A DNA stretch of 64,000 nt from Bacteroidota bacterium (GCA_027483445.1 JAIXUS010000085.1:1-64000); one strand, 5' to 3'; positions 1 to 9,796 are shown, numbered from the stretch's first letter. The notes: generated by a model from the sequence alone, not told the origin. Numbers and translations are program-made.

Positions 1-135
1 ATCATCTCTCTCCCGCGGAGAGAGACAGGAGAGAGAGGTAAATTCAGAGCGAGAGCGATTCCCCTTTCACCCCCAATCTCCGTTTTACCGCGAAGTATCA
101 TCTCTCTCCCGCGGAGAGAGACAGGAGAGAGAGGT
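1..135. repeat. 39-bp direct repeat, two copies, each with a hairpin
   Basis: A 39-bp sequence occurs at 1-39 and again, identical, at 97-135, separated by 57 bp of unrelated sequence. Each copy contains a perfect 9-bp inverted repeat (TCTCTCTCC / GGAGAGAGA) around a 3-nt CGC loop, followed by a purine-rich GA tract. The second copy ends 5 bp before the stop codon of the neighbouring minus-strand gene. The first copy touches the window edge, so more copies may lie outside. No T-run follows the hairpin, so I do not call it a terminator. Confidence 0.8.
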
Positions 136-140
136 CTCCC

Positions 141-1712
141 TCACCACTCTACCATCACCTTTGCCGAGCCTAATTCGCTACGCAGCACATAAATACCCGA
201 AGGTAAGTGGGCCGGAACCTGCAATTCGTTTGCGTAGAATGCTGTAGCACAAACCCTTCCACCCAGGTCTACCAGTTCAACACGTTCTGTCATCCGCGAC
301 CAGCGCAGTGTTTGCCCCGATTGTATTGGATTCGGTGAGAGCGACCACGCCAACGCTGAAGTTGGAAGCAATGTAACATCATCGCCTTCGCGGCGCATAA
401 TCCACAAATCGGTTTCGCCGGCATTCGACGCCACATCTCCACTTGAGCCCTGAGAACGGCCTACCAGATAAAAGTCGCCCGTTGGACCGGTTAGCAAGGC
501 ATGCAGATGGTCGTTTTGACTACTGCCGTAGCGGCGCACGTAAAGTGTGTCGCCACTCCCATTCACTGCAGCCAGCCATCCGTCGAAGAGTCCTTGCACA
601 CCGCTGCCCGCTGTATTGTCGTTGCTTCGTGTTGAGCCTACCATTACCGCATTTCCCGATGGGTCGGTCGATAATCCGAAGGCATAGTCGAGACCGCTGC
701 CTCCAAATGTTTTTTCCCAAACAATGGCGCCGGCATTGCTCACCTTCAGTAGCCATGTGTCGGCATTGCCGCCCATGAAATTGCTTACATTTTGGCCGCC
801 TCCGCGGATGGTACCCAGCAGCAGCATCGAGCCGTCTGATTGCACATGTAGGCCCGCAGGCGAGTCGCCTCCAGTGCTGCCATAGGTATAGCGATTTTGC
901 ACCACACCGCTTTCATTAAGCACGCACAGAAACAGATCGTCCGAATTCACGTCGTTAAAATTGTAACTCGCTCCAAGGCAATAGATGCGTTGATCCTCAG
1001 GGCGGTACTGCACATACCAAAAGCTCTCTTCCCAGTCTTCATTGTTAATCAAGCCATTGGTAATTCGGCTCCAAATGGGTGTTCCATTGGGTTGCAGGCG
1101 CATCACCCAAGCCTTGTTTGCCCCAACCCATGTGCTATTCTGAATGTCTCCATCGATCGAACCCGTTATGCCACAAGCCAGCAAATCGCCATTGGGCAAC
1201 TCACTTGCGCCAAAAAAAGTTTCCACAAGGGTTCCGCCGTAGCGGCGCGACCAGAGCAAGTTGCCGTCTTGACTAATTTTTAGCAATAGGGCATCTTCAC
1301 CACCAAGAGCGGTTCCCAAATTGCCGCCATTAGAGGCCGTTTTACCAGCCACCAACAAGTTTCCATCACTTAGAATTTTCAGCGCGTAACAACGCTCAAA
1401 GCTCTCACCACCAAAGGTTCGCGTCCATACAGTATCGCCTGCCGCATTCAGTTTTAATACCCAAATATCCTCGCTGCCGGCATTACTCTGCACATCGCCA
1501 TCGTTCGATTCCGTGTAAGTAGCAATGTATATGTTGCCTTCGTTATCGCTTTGGGCTGCAATGGCCGGAGCCCCCGATGTTCCTGCACCTAAACCAACAG
1601 GTTCGTCGGCGCTTCCACCTAAACTTTGCGTCCAAACCAAGTTTGAAGGTTGTGCCGATATGCTCGCTGATAACAAAACAAAGGCGCCGAGGCTAAGGAG
1701 AAATGTTTTCAT
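141..1712 (-). CDS. T9SS type A sorting-domain protein with beta-propeller-like repeats
   Basis: Predicted secreted or cell-surface protein of 523 residues, enzymatic role unknown. Residues 1-20 form a signal peptide (hydrophobic core, cleavage after SISA). The body carries repeats of a W-[ST]-[RQ]-x-[FY]-GG motif (WTQSLGG, WTRTFGG, WSRRYGG, WEKTFGG), spaced as in repeat propellers, usually followed by D/N-G-N or D-G-x-L turns. The last 70 or so residues (SPNPIQSG ... LPSGIYVL) match a T9SS type A C-terminal sorting domain, so export to the periplasm and then across the outer membrane by T9SS is expected. A near-consensus -7 box (TTATTTTG, 1717-1724) lies 4 nt before the ATG. The gene stands alone; the downstream end abuts the 39-bp repeats. 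Confidence 0.85.
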   Translation of the reverse strand: MKTFLLSLGAFVLLSASISAQPSNLVWTQSLGGSADEPVGLGAGTSGAPAIAAQSDNEGNIYIATYTESNDGDVQSNAGSEDIWVLKLNAAGDTVWTRTFGGESFERCYALKILSDGNLLVAGKTASNGGNLGTALGGEDALLLKISQDGNLLWSRRYGGTLVETFFGASELPNGDLLACGITGSIDGDIQNSTWVGANKAWVMRLQPNGTPIWSRITNGLINNEDWEESFWYVQYRPEDQRIYCLGASYNFNDVNSDDLFLCVLNESGVVQNRYTYGSTGGDSPAGLHVQSDGSMLLLGTIRGGGQNVSNFMGGNADTWLLKVSNAGAIVWEKTFGGSGLDYAFGLSTDPSGNAVMVGSTRSNDNTAGSGVQGLFDGWLAAVNGSGDTLYVRRYGSSQNDHLHALLTGPTGDFYLVGRSQGSSGDVASNAGETDLWIMRREGDDVTLLPTSALAWSLSPNPIQSGQTLRWSRMTERVELVDLGGRVCATAFYANELQVPAHLPSGIYVLRSELGSAKVMVEW

Positions 1713-1966
1713 GCTTCAAAATAAGCATCAATGCATGGGCAAAACAAATGCTCAGGGTTTGCCCGGCTTATTCAGCCGGATGACAATACGGCTTAGTGTA
1801 TTGGTAATCTGTATTTTGATGCGGATCGATAGATCACATACGGCTTATTTTCAGCCCTACAGGCCGAACAATTGCTTGAAGCCAGAAACCGAAGTGCTAT
1901 TTGGGTTGGATGACCTCCCGTCGCTTCCTACAACTTTAACGCAGTTACCGTTAATCTTTCTGTTAC

Positions 1967-4267
1967 CTACCACTTGAAATTCACCCCAATGCTCGGCAGA
2001 ATAGGCAATTGGTCAACGCGTTCGAATTTTACACGGTCGAAGTAAAAGATGTTCTCACGGTTGTAAAGGTTTGTAACCCCCGCGGTAAACTCGAACAAAC
2101 TGCGGTCGCCCACAGGCAAGGTTTTCTTAAGGTTTACATCGAGTCTGTGATAATCAGGCAGGCGCCCTCCGTTTAAGTCGCCAAAGGCTGTTCCAAGTGT
2201 ACCATTGCCGGTGGTGTAGTCGCCGGCAATGTTTCCAGCAAGGTTGAAGTTCTCGTAAAAACCTTGAGTTTGTGTGAACGGAAAGCCTGATCCGTAGTTC
2301 CACCGTGCGTTAAATTCCCAATCGAGCTTCTTGCCGAAATTGTACGAAATCAAGAGGTTCACATTGTGTCGGCGATCCCAAACGGGGCTGTAGGTAATCA
2401 GGTCGTCTTCGCGGGTTACTTTCATGAGCGAGTACACAGCCCAGATGTACACGCGCTTGCGCTCGTATTTGAGCACCATGTCGAATCCTTGCGAAGTACC
2501 GCGTTCGAGAATAAAATCTTGCTTGAGAATATCAGGTTGGTCTTCGTTGGCCGGAATATCATCGTACAGCTTGTTTCGATTGATATTGGTGAGTTGGTTG
2601 AAGTCGAAGAAATAAGCTTCTGCGTTGATTTTCAGGTAGCGGGTAATGTTGCTTTCGAAGCCCGCGATCAGGTGTCGGGCCTTCTGTAAGCGTGAGTTAA
2701 CAGTTTCACCCTGAAAGGTGTTTGGCGAATTGTCGGGGGCCGAAAGGAATCCGTAAAAGAGATTCACCACATCTCGGTCTGATACACCGGCAATGAGGTT
2801 TTGCGAGTACAAACCTCCAGAGGCCTTCAACCTGAAATTGTCGGTAACATTGTATTTGATACCCAAACGTGGTTCGGGCGAAGCTTCGGAAAGCGAAGCA
2901 TAATACTGAAGTCTGAAGCTTGGCTCCACCACGAAGTTACCCGCAATTAGTCTGTATTTGAAATACAGCCCCAATTCGGAAGAGTTGTTCACCTGCTCAA
3001 TTTTCCGGTTTACCTCGTTAAAGAAGGTGAAGTCTGTTGAGAAACCGATGGTTTCTACACCCCATTGAAAGTCGTTTTTCCCGAGAAAATACTTGAAATT
3101 CAAATTTAGGTTAAAGCCTGAAATGCGGCTTGATCTTGCAGGCTTGCTGGCTTCTTCCAAACGGATGGCATAGTCGGAAAAACTCACAGAACCATCGAAA
3201 ATAAACCCTGAATTGTTGGGAATCAACACGAAACTTGATCCTCCGCCAAAGGTGTTCCAGCTGAGGTTTTGCAAACTGCGGTATTTAACACGATCGGTAA
3301 AGTTAAAGCCGCTCAGACTCAGCTTTGAGCCATTGTTACCGGCAAAGGTGAGCTTTCCGTAAAGGTCGGTAAAATTGAATGGTAGCCCTGCTGTGTCTAC
3401 GTATGGGTAGAACACTTTTGACGATTGTTCAAGGTACGACGTACGTCCGCTAAGCACATAGGAAATCGAACTTGCATCGTCGTCTTTTTGCTTGCTTAGT
3501 GGTCCTTCGAACTGGATTTTAGACACGAATGGGCTCACTGAGGCCTTACCACTGAGGCGCTTTTTATCGCCATCCTTGGTGGTTATCTTCATGATCGACG
3601 AAACCCTTCCGCCAAACTCAGCCCCAAAACCTCCGGTGTATACATCGGCATTACGCACCACGTCGGTGTCGAATACTGAAAACAACCCAATGGAGTGGAA
3701 AGGATTGTAAATGATCATGCCATCCAGCAACACTTTATTCTGAATGGGCGAACCTCCGCGGATATAAAGCTGACCGCCCTGGTCGCCTGTAAATGTTACA
3801 CCCGGTAATACCTGAAGATACTGCGCTAAGTCGGGTTCTGCACCCACGGTAGGCAGTTTATTGATTTCTTTGGAAGTAATCGTGGTAACGCCTGTTCCCA
3901 CGCGGCCTTGCTCATTGTCTTTCTCGCTGCTGATCTCAAACTCTTTGAGTACAACATCCTTCTCGGTAACATTGAGGTTCTTTTGGAGAATCTGACCAGC
4001 TTTAAGGCTCACCGAAACGGCCAAAGAATCAAAGCCCATCGCGCTGAACACGAGCTTGTAGTTGCCTTCGGGAATTCGGGTGATCGAATAAAAACCGTTT
4101 ACGTCAGTTTGTGCTCCCAACTGGGTACCTTGCAGGTAAACATTGGTGAAAATGACCGGTTCGCCATTCTTTTTATTGTAGATGAATCCTCGTAATGTAG
4201 CCGTTTGAGCGGCAATGTTTAATGAGAAAACGGTGAGCAGCAGTGCAAGTAGAGAAAATCGATTCAT
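1967..4267 (-). CDS. TonB-dependent receptor with carboxypeptidase-regulatory-like N-terminal domain
   Basis: Outer-membrane receptor of about 766 residues for energised uptake of an unidentified ligand. The first ATG (4267) gives a clean signal peptide ending NIAAQ; an upstream in-frame TTG was rejected because a perfect -7 box (TATCTTTG, 4285-4292) would leave it almost no leader. After the signal comes a CarboxypepD_reg-like beta-sandwich (TLRGFIYNKKNGEPV, then GAQTDVNGFYSI), then a plug domain (QLYIRGGSPIQNKVLLDGM and the GFGAEFGGR motif), then an aromatic-rich barrel ending in a terminal FKW. No SusD partner or substrate enzyme lies next to it, so it is not a standard SusCD polysaccharide locus. 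Confidence 0.9.
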   Translation of the reverse strand: MNRFSLLALLLTVFSLNIAAQTATLRGFIYNKKNGEPVIFTNVYLQGTQLGAQTDVNGFYSITRIPEGNYKLVFSAMGFDSLAVSVSLKAGQILQKNLNVTEKDVVLKEFEISSEKDNEQGRVGTGVTTITSKEINKLPTVGAEPDLAQYLQVLPGVTFTGDQGGQLYIRGGSPIQNKVLLDGMIIYNPFHSIGLFSVFDTDVVRNADVYTGGFGAEFGGRVSSIMKITTKDGDKKRLSGKASVSPFVSKIQFEGPLSKQKDDDASSISYVLSGRTSYLEQSSKVFYPYVDTAGLPFNFTDLYGKLTFAGNNGSKLSLSGFNFTDRVKYRSLQNLSWNTFGGGSSFVLIPNNSGFIFDGSVSFSDYAIRLEEASKPARSSRISGFNLNLNFKYFLGKNDFQWGVETIGFSTDFTFFNEVNRKIEQVNNSSELGLYFKYRLIAGNFVVEPSFRLQYYASLSEASPEPRLGIKYNVTDNFRLKASGGLYSQNLIAGVSDRDVVNLFYGFLSAPDNSPNTFQGETVNSRLQKARHLIAGFESNITRYLKINAEAYFFDFNQLTNINRNKLYDDIPANEDQPDILKQDFILERGTSQGFDMVLKYERKRVYIWAVYSLMKVTREDDLITYSPVWDRRHNVNLLISYNFGKKLDWEFNARWNYGSGFPFTQTQGFYENFNLAGNIAGDYTTGNGTLGTAFGDLNGGRLPDYHRLDVNLKKTLPVGDRSLFEFTAGVTNLYNRENIFYFDRVKFERVDQLPILPSIGVNFKW

Positions 4268-4284
4268 GCCAGTATTCAAGCGGC

Positions 4285-4292
4285 CAAAGATA
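4285..4292 (-). promoter_or_regulatory. -7 box of TonB receptor gene
   Basis: Perfect TAnnTTTG (TATCTTTG on the minus strand). With transcription starting 4 nt after the box, the leader would be about 13 nt. No convincing TTTG -33 box is visible. Confidence 0.55.
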
Positions 4293-4544
4293 AACGCTTT
4301 TATAAACGCTTGGCGGCGACAAATTACCGACTTTATCGTCGCTCATTTACTCATGTTAAGGAAAACACTTGGCAGGCTATCGACATTGTTCAGTGTGGAA
4401 AATCATGGATTAATTCGACATAGAAAAAGAGCCGTAAGGTTTGTTATTACTAAGTAGTTCGATGAATGATTGGCTTTGGAAGCGTAAGATTGTTGTATCC
4501 TTTTTTGTGCTGCCCGACGCTGCGTAACTGGAATAGTGTACTTT

Positions 4545-4552
4545 TATTTTTG
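4545..4552 (+). promoter_or_regulatory. -7 box upstream of the 1206-residue T9SS protein
   Basis: TATTTTTG matches TAnnTTTG and lies 19 bp before the ATG, giving a leader of about 15 nt. The roughly 300-bp divergent gap 4268-4571 otherwise shows no gene. Confidence 0.45.
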
Positions 4553-4571
4553 AAACCAACATACACGCTAC

Positions 4572-7500
4572 ATGAAATCAACACTACGCGCCCTCCTCAC
4601 GATGATAGGCCTATGGCTTTTCATCGGGGCCAAAGCCCAATGTCCGCAGGATTTTCTGCAGATACAGCCCACAATCACAGGCTCCGAACTCAACCTTTTC
4701 GTGTTCAATCAAACCAATGTGGCTTTTCCCATCAATCTGAATGTCAATTTTGGAGATGGAAGCATGCCCATTAACACGCAGATGTCAACAGCCTTCACCT
4801 GGCAGCATTCCTATAACAGTCCTGGAACCTACCTGCTCTGTATTACTGGTATCGATGCTAACGGTTGTGCTGATACTTTGTGCCAGCCCATTTTCGCGCA
4901 ACCTTGTCCGCCCGGCACTTTACAGCTTACCGTTGCCGATTCGGTAGTTGGTAACAATGCCTATTTGTACCCAAGTGTTATTGGGGGTATGCCACCTTAT
5001 TCCTTTCAGGCTACCTCAAACGGGAATACATCAACAGGCTTTCCGCTTACGTTCAACTACCCTTCCACAGGGCTTTATCAATATTGCGTAACAGTTGCAG
5101 ATGGTTCGGGCTGCAGCACAACCTTATGCGACTCCGTTCAAATTGGAGGCTGTAGTGGTGTGCCGGTAACCTTTGTAGCACAGCCACAATTGCCATCCAC
5201 GGCTGTTGTTTTTTCGGGTACTGCCTCAGGCAACATTGCGGTGTATGAATGGGTCATTCAAGGGCAAACTGTTGGAACCTCTCCCAATTTCATTTACACT
5301 TTTCCTACACCTGGAGTGTACACAGTTTGCCTCGATGTAATCGACGTAAATGGGTGCACCGGAAGCTACTGTCAACAGGTACAGGCTGGTCCAAACTGTC
5401 AAACCAATCCAATCATAGCCAACTTTGTTCCCTCGGTTTCGGGCGACAGTGTAGTTGTTCAAGGACAAGTAACCGGAGGATGTGGCAATTACACCTATAA
5501 TTGGACGGCAAACGGTGGCCAGCTGCTCAGCGGCGGGGCTTCACCAGTATTTTTGTTTTCTCAGGACGGCAATTATGCCATTGTTGTAACACTCAGCGAT
5601 GCTTGTGGATGTGTGAGTACCATCACTATTCCTGTGACAATTGGCTGTGGACAAAGCACTCCGATAAACATAAACATGGGAGATGGGGGAAGCACAATCA
5701 CCACTTGTGCGGCTAACTTCTACGACCCCGGTGGGCCCAATGCAAACTACCCAAGCAACAATGCCAACATTACGCAAACATTTTATCCTTCGCAGGCAGG
5801 GGGGCAGTTAAGGGTAACCTTCAATAGCTACAACATCGAAGATAACTTCGATTACCTGCGCATTTACAACGGAACTTCTGTCGCAGCTCCTCTTTTGGCA
5901 ACCCTCGATGGGATTTCGAATTCACCAGTAACGTTTATTGCGAACAACCCATCAGGAGCACTCACATTTAAATTTACTACCGATGGCTCTGTTTTAGCAG
6001 CCGGCTGGAATGCGACCTTGAGTTGCTTAGGTGTATCCTTCACCGCTGCACCCCTCAATGGCGGTCCTGAAATGGTGTTTACTGCCTCAACCAGTCAGGC
6101 TGTGACTACTTACGATTGGACCTTTGGAGATGGCAACCTGGGCAGCACAGGACCAACAATTATCCACGATTACGCAATTGGTGGCAGTTACCCTGTGTGC
6201 CTTACGGTTACAACAGACCAGGGCTGCACGTTTCAGGCCTGCAGCACCATTTACGTGCCTTGCAGCAATCTAGCGCAGCTAAGCACTAGTGTAGATGGCA
6301 ATCAGGTGCAACTAATTGTTCCCGAAATCGACCCTAACTTCTTTTATTCTGTTCAATTGTTTAGCGGCAATGGAACGCAAGTTTGGCAACAGCTCACTTC
6401 CGACACCACAACCATCACCCTCGACGCTCCGGGCACCTATCAGGCTTGCCTCTACGTCGATGGTCCTTGCTTCGATTCTACCTGCACGAGTGTCACAATC
6501 TCTGCGGAGGGAGCTAACACAGTTTCAGGCTGGGTTTGGGACGATGAGAATGGCAACGGTATCTTTGATGAGGGTGAATTGCCCATTCCTCAAGCGTATG
6601 TTCAAATTTGTGCTGATGGCGATACTTCAAACTGCCAATGGGCCATCACCGACGTCAATGGCTTCTATTCATTCGTAGTTTTCGATGGAGAGTACACCGT
6701 TCATGCCTGGTCGTGGAATCAACTCATGGTACAAACACTGCCTACCGGAGCAGGAAACTACAGCATCAATTTAATCGGTGGAGTAGAGCAAGGCAACCTG
6801 AATTTTGGCTTCAACGAGCAAAGTGCAGTCGTCTCAGGAACGGTGTATCAGGATTATAATGGAAATGGAGTTCAAGACCCCGGCGACCCCGGTTTACCGA
6901 ACAAATGGATTTCGATTTCGGGTGGTTTTGGAGTTTACACAAACGCTCAGGGCTTTTACACAGCAATTGTGGCTACCGGCGCTACAGTTATCAGTCTCAA
7001 TCAGGTTCCCTCCGGAAATGTGCTTACCGAGCCGGCTTCACCACCGCACCATTACAGCCTTAGCTTGGCTGATGGAATGGTTTACGATAGTCTCGATTTT
7101 GGTCTGTATGCTGATCCCGATTTGCAAGACCTCAGCGCTTCCATCTACAACATTTCTACCGTTACGCCAGGTTTTCCGGTGATGAACTCTCTGAGTTATT
7201 GTAACAACGGAGCCATCGCTCAATCGGGAACGTTTACCCTTTATTGGGATCCACTTCTGAGCATTTCTTCATCCTCGGTATTCAACCCGCAGCCTTCTAG
7301 CTTCAATGCAGCAGCCAATACTGCAAGTTGGAGTTTCAATAACCTTTCACCGGGGCAATGTGGCTATATCTACTGGAATTCGCCGGCTCCGGTAAGCCTC
7401 CAGCTCGGCACGCCAATCTTTAACACGGTAATGGTTATGCCGCTAAACGATGCCAACAGCAGCAACAACATCGACACCACTCATCAGGTAGTGGTGGGTA

Positions 7501-8192
7501 GCTGGGATCCAAACGACAAACATGGCACTCCGGCCGGTGTTGGCGAGCAAGGCTCGGTATTGCCGAACACCCGAATCACATACACGATTCGTTTTCAGAA
7601 TACAGGAACAGCCCCGGCCGTAAACGTAGTGTTGGTCGATACCATCAGCACCGATCTCAATCTAGAGTCCTTTACCATGAATGCCTCCTCGCACAATTAC
7701 CAGCTCACCGTCGACAACGACACACGGGTGTTGCGTTGGGTGTTTAGCGGCATCATGCTGCCCGACAGCACCAGCGATCCGATTGGCAGCATTGGGTATG
7801 TGAACTTCAGCATTTCGCCCAATCCAAACCAGCCCGATGGTACTGTGCTAGCCAACTTCTGCGATATCTATTTCGACTTTAACGAGCCTATTCGCACAAA
7901 TACCGAAATACACACCATCGACCGTTTCCTCTCCGTGGCCGATATGCCCCAGTTGGGTGTAGAGGTATTCCCAAATCCTAGCTATGGCGTTGTTCAGTTC
8001 AAGGTGTTCACCGGCAATGCGGAACCCGCGCAGGTAGAGGTTCTCAATGTGCTCGGACAAGTAGTTTCGGCCTTCGAAGCCGAGTCGGGCAAAACTACCC
8101 TATTCGATGGAAGCGCTCTGGCATCGGGATTGTATGTCTACCGCGTTCGTTCAGCAGGCCGCACACAAAGCGGTAAGCTGGTGATTCGTTAA
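4572..8192 (+). CDS. Large secreted adhesin-like protein: PKD, CUB, SdrB-like and T9SS domains
   Basis: 1206-residue T9SS cargo with a signal peptide at 1-22 (ends GAKAQ). Residues about 30-350 hold PKD-like beta-sandwiches with WQHSYNSPGTY and TFPTPGVYTVC signatures, each bracketed by paired Cys. About 376-485 is a CUB-like domain (NYPSN, then DNFDYLRIYNG, ending in a Cys). A further PKD unit (YDWTFGDG) follows. Residues about 649-846 contain two SdrB-like repeats (GWVWDDENGNGIFDEGE and GTVYQDYNGNGVQDPGD) with Asp/Asn-rich, likely calcium-binding turns. About 977-1113 is a DUF11/DUF7619-like segment (SWDPNDKHG, YTIRFQNTGTAPA, IYFDFNEPI). The last 85 residues are a type A sorting domain (VFPNPSYGVV ... 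SGLYVYRV). Architecture suggests adhesion or surface structure rather than catalysis. A hairpin terminator follows. Confidence 0.85.
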   Translation: MKSTLRALLTMIGLWLFIGAKAQCPQDFLQIQPTITGSELNLFVFNQTNVAFPINLNVNFGDGSMPINTQMSTAFTWQHSYNSPGTYLLCITGIDANGCADTLCQPIFAQPCPPGTLQLTVADSVVGNNAYLYPSVIGGMPPYSFQATSNGNTSTGFPLTFNYPSTGLYQYCVTVADGSGCSTTLCDSVQIGGCSGVPVTFVAQPQLPSTAVVFSGTASGNIAVYEWVIQGQTVGTSPNFIYTFPTPGVYTVCLDVIDVNGCTGSYCQQVQAGPNCQTNPIIANFVPSVSGDSVVVQGQVTGGCGNYTYNWTANGGQLLSGGASPVFLFSQDGNYAIVVTLSDACGCVSTITIPVTIGCGQSTPININMGDGGSTITTCAANFYDPGGPNANYPSNNANITQTFYPSQAGGQLRVTFNSYNIEDNFDYLRIYNGTSVAAPLLATLDGISNSPVTFIANNPSGALTFKFTTDGSVLAAGWNATLSCLGVSFTAAPLNGGPEMVFTASTSQAVTTYDWTFGDGNLGSTGPTIIHDYAIGGSYPVCLTVTTDQGCTFQACSTIYVPCSNLAQLSTSVDGNQVQLIVPEIDPNFFYSVQLFSGNGTQVWQQLTSDTTTITLDAPGTYQACLYVDGPCFDSTCTSVTISAEGANTVSGWVWDDENGNGIFDEGELPIPQAYVQICADGDTSNCQWAITDVNGFYSFVVFDGEYTVHAWSWNQLMVQTLPTGAGNYSINLIGGVEQGNLNFGFNEQSAVVSGTVYQDYNGNGVQDPGDPGLPNKWISISGGFGVYTNAQGFYTAIVATGATVISLNQVPSGNVLTEPASPPHHYSLSLADGMVYDSLDFGLYADPDLQDLSASIYNISTVTPGFPVMNSLSYCNNGAIAQSGTFTLYWDPLLSISSSSVFNPQPSSFNAAANTASWSFNNLSPGQCGYIYWNSPAPVSLQLGTPIFNTVMVMPLNDANSSNNIDTTHQVVVGSWDPNDKHGTPAGVGEQGSVLPNTRITYTIRFQNTGTAPAVNVVLVDTISTDLNLESFTMNASSHNYQLTVDNDTRVLRWVFSGIMLPDSTSDPIGSIGYVNFSISPNPNQPDGTVLANFCDIYFDFNEPIRTNTEIHTIDRFLSVADMPQLGVEVFPNPSYGVVQFKVFTGNAEPAQVEVLNVLGQVVSAFEAESGKTTLFDGSALASGLYVYRVRSAGRTQSGKLVIR

Positions 8193-8213
8193 GTGTTGAA
8201 TTGTTTTGGTTGG

Positions 8214-8240
8214 AGAGCCGGTCGTTAGATCGGCTCTTTT
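8214..8240 (+). terminator. Rho-independent terminator
   Basis: Stem AGAGCCG / CGGCTCT with a 10-nt loop, followed by a short T-run, 21 bp after the stop codon of the large T9SS gene. Confidence 0.7.
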
Positions 8241-8779
8241 GCTTTTGTGACCAAGCGATTTCCAGACATTTGGGCAAGCTTTCTTGGTCGCCGATACACT
8301 TCGCGAGAATTAAGAGCAAGCGTATCAAAGGTCAGAGTGACCATAATAGAGTATCTAAGAATACTTTTCCCATGCGCTTAACCACAGTGCCAGAATAGCA
8401 AGGAATTGAGGAAATCAGATGGACTTGTATGTGGTTTTTGGGAAGTAGCTTTTTATTGAATTAGCGCATGATTTTGTTGCTATCTAAATTTTACTCGAAA
8501 ATTCCCAATGTCAAATAGACCTTCTTTTTTGAAGTGTTGACAAGCATCGCATTAATTCAAAAGTATTCATTTCTGAGTGATCTTTCTGCCGAAAAACTTA
8601 TAGCAATTGGAAATAAAAAAAGCGAATTACATCAAATCGAAAAAATGACCTTTAATAAGACTATCTGTTAATGAATTATTGAATAAGCTTTGAAGTCTCA
8701 TTACTACACAACGTTTTGTTGGTGAGAAGAGCTTTCAAACCAATGTATGTATTTATTACTAATAAAATGGGTTAAACCC
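8241..8779. other. Gene-free AT-rich intergenic stretch
   Basis: About 540 bp between two terminators, with stops in all frames, no recognisable coding remnant, no repeat related to others in the window, and no RNA gene that I recognise. Confidence 0.5.
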
Positions 8780-8780
8780 A

Positions 8781-8835
8781 AATCCCGCCAAAACAAAACA
8801 GCCCCTTTCGCAAGCTGTTTTGTTTTAACGGGATT
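8781..8835 (-). terminator. Long hairpin terminator after the GerW-like gene
   Basis: Outer stem AATCCCG / CGGGATT and inner stem AAAACAAAACAGC / GCTGTTTTGTTTT around an 11-nt loop. A/T tracts flank the stem on both sides, so it could act in both directions. It lies 30 bp past the stop of the minus-strand GerW-like gene. Confidence 0.75.
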
Positions 8836-8864
8836 AACTCAGGCGGAAAATATTTTTCCAAGGC

Positions 8865-9242
8865 CTATACTGCTTTGCTTTCTTTTTTGGAATCCATAAA
8901 CTTACCAATCACATCAGGCAGTTTTTCAATGGCGGCTGAAAGTCCGCTGGGGTTGTGCGCAGGGATAAATTGAATTTCATTTTCTCTGGTAACTAGAAAG
9001 CCGACCGGTCCTAATCCCATTCCTGCGCCGCCTCCGGAACCATGTCCTTCGCCATCGTTTTTACCCTTTTCACCGCCTTTGCCTTCTCCGCCACCGGCGC
9101 CAAAGCCCATACCAAGAGACATTACAGGCACACAAGTAAATTCGCCCAATTGAAATTGCTGACCAATAATGGTGTCTGTTTTTGCTTCGTTTTTTAAGAA
9201 CTCTGTCATTTTTTCAACGAGTTCATCTGAATTGTAGTTCAT
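8865..9242 (-). CDS. GerW (YtfJ) family protein
   Basis: 125-residue cytoplasmic protein of the GerW/YtfJ family (spore-formation proteins in Bacillus). Visible signatures: an N-terminal helix (ELVEKMTEFLKNEAKTDTIIG), the motif GEFTCVPVMSLGMGFG, a glycine/charge-rich loop, then GAGMGLGPVGFLVTRENEIQFIP and a final helical tail. Length agrees with family members. Bacteroidota do not sporulate, so the Bacillus role in germination cannot apply; the function here is unknown. It is the downstream gene of a two-gene minus-strand unit with a membrane protein 20 bp upstream, recalling the Bacillus ytfI-ytfJ arrangement. Confidence 0.8.
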   Translation of the reverse strand: MNYNSDELVEKMTEFLKNEAKTDTIIGQQFQLGEFTCVPVMSLGMGFGAGGGEGKGGEKGKNDGEGHGSGGGAGMGLGPVGFLVTRENEIQFIPAHNPSGLSAAIEKLPDVIGKFMDSKKESKAV

Positions 9243-9262
9243 ATTTATTTGGTTTTAAATGG

Positions 9263-9796
9263 TTACGTTTTTTTTGGCTTAATATAAGCCCACAGCATCC
9301 TTGCCAAGCTGTTTTCGAGGTGCATTACCAGCTCATTTCTGTTATTAAAATTCACCTGAAAATCTTTGCCGCTCCATTTGCTTAGCCAGAAAAACAATGG
9401 AAATAAAAGCCCGTTTAAAGGATAATCGCCGGTATCGATATGAAGTCTAAATACCCTAAATCGAAAACTGTATAGCACATTCATTAACTTTCTAAGCGAA
9501 AATGACTTGTTTTGCCTGGGTTTAGGATGAGCTTGAATATCAGCATGAATTTTTTGTTTTTTCTTCCTTACACCATACTTTATTATCTTCTCTGTAATAT
9601 TTAGTCTAAAACCTACTCCAAACACACGAATTAAAAGAACAATATCACAGTCTACGATTAAAGGCTCAGCGCTTGCTATTCCAAATAGCTTTATTCGAAT
9701 CAGCGCTTTGTTGCTGTCCACAATCAATACAAAGGGCGCCACCAACAAGTAGATGATAAAACCAACCAAACCAACCAGAATGATCGTAGGAACCAT
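9263..9796 (-). CDS. Membrane-anchored protein, possible DUF2953/YtfI-like
   Basis: 177-residue protein with one N-terminal membrane helix (residues about 4-26, TIILVGLVGFIIYLLVAPF) followed by a basic region. The start of the soluble part (VLIVDSNKALIRIKLFG) and the later short helical and aromatic blocks recall DUF2953 proteins such as Bacillus YtfI, which is encoded beside GerW/YtfJ; here too it directly precedes a GerW-family gene with a 20-bp gap. The family assignment rests on context and a loose resemblance only. Likely topology is N-terminus anchored in the inner membrane. Confidence 0.55.
   Translation of the reverse strand: MVPTIILVGLVGFIIYLLVAPFVLIVDSNKALIRIKLFGIASAEPLIVDCDIVLLIRVFGVGFRLNITEKIIKYGVRKKKQKIHADIQAHPKPRQNKSFSLRKLMNVLYSFRFRVFRLHIDTGDYPLNGLLFPLFFWLSKWSGKDFQVNFNNRNELVMHLENSLARMLWAYIKPKKT

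Noticed and set aside
1-135. CRISPR array with two 39-bp repeats
   Set aside because: Only two units are seen, the gap of 57 bp is larger than a normal spacer, the repeat is low-complexity (GA/CT), and there are no cas genes.
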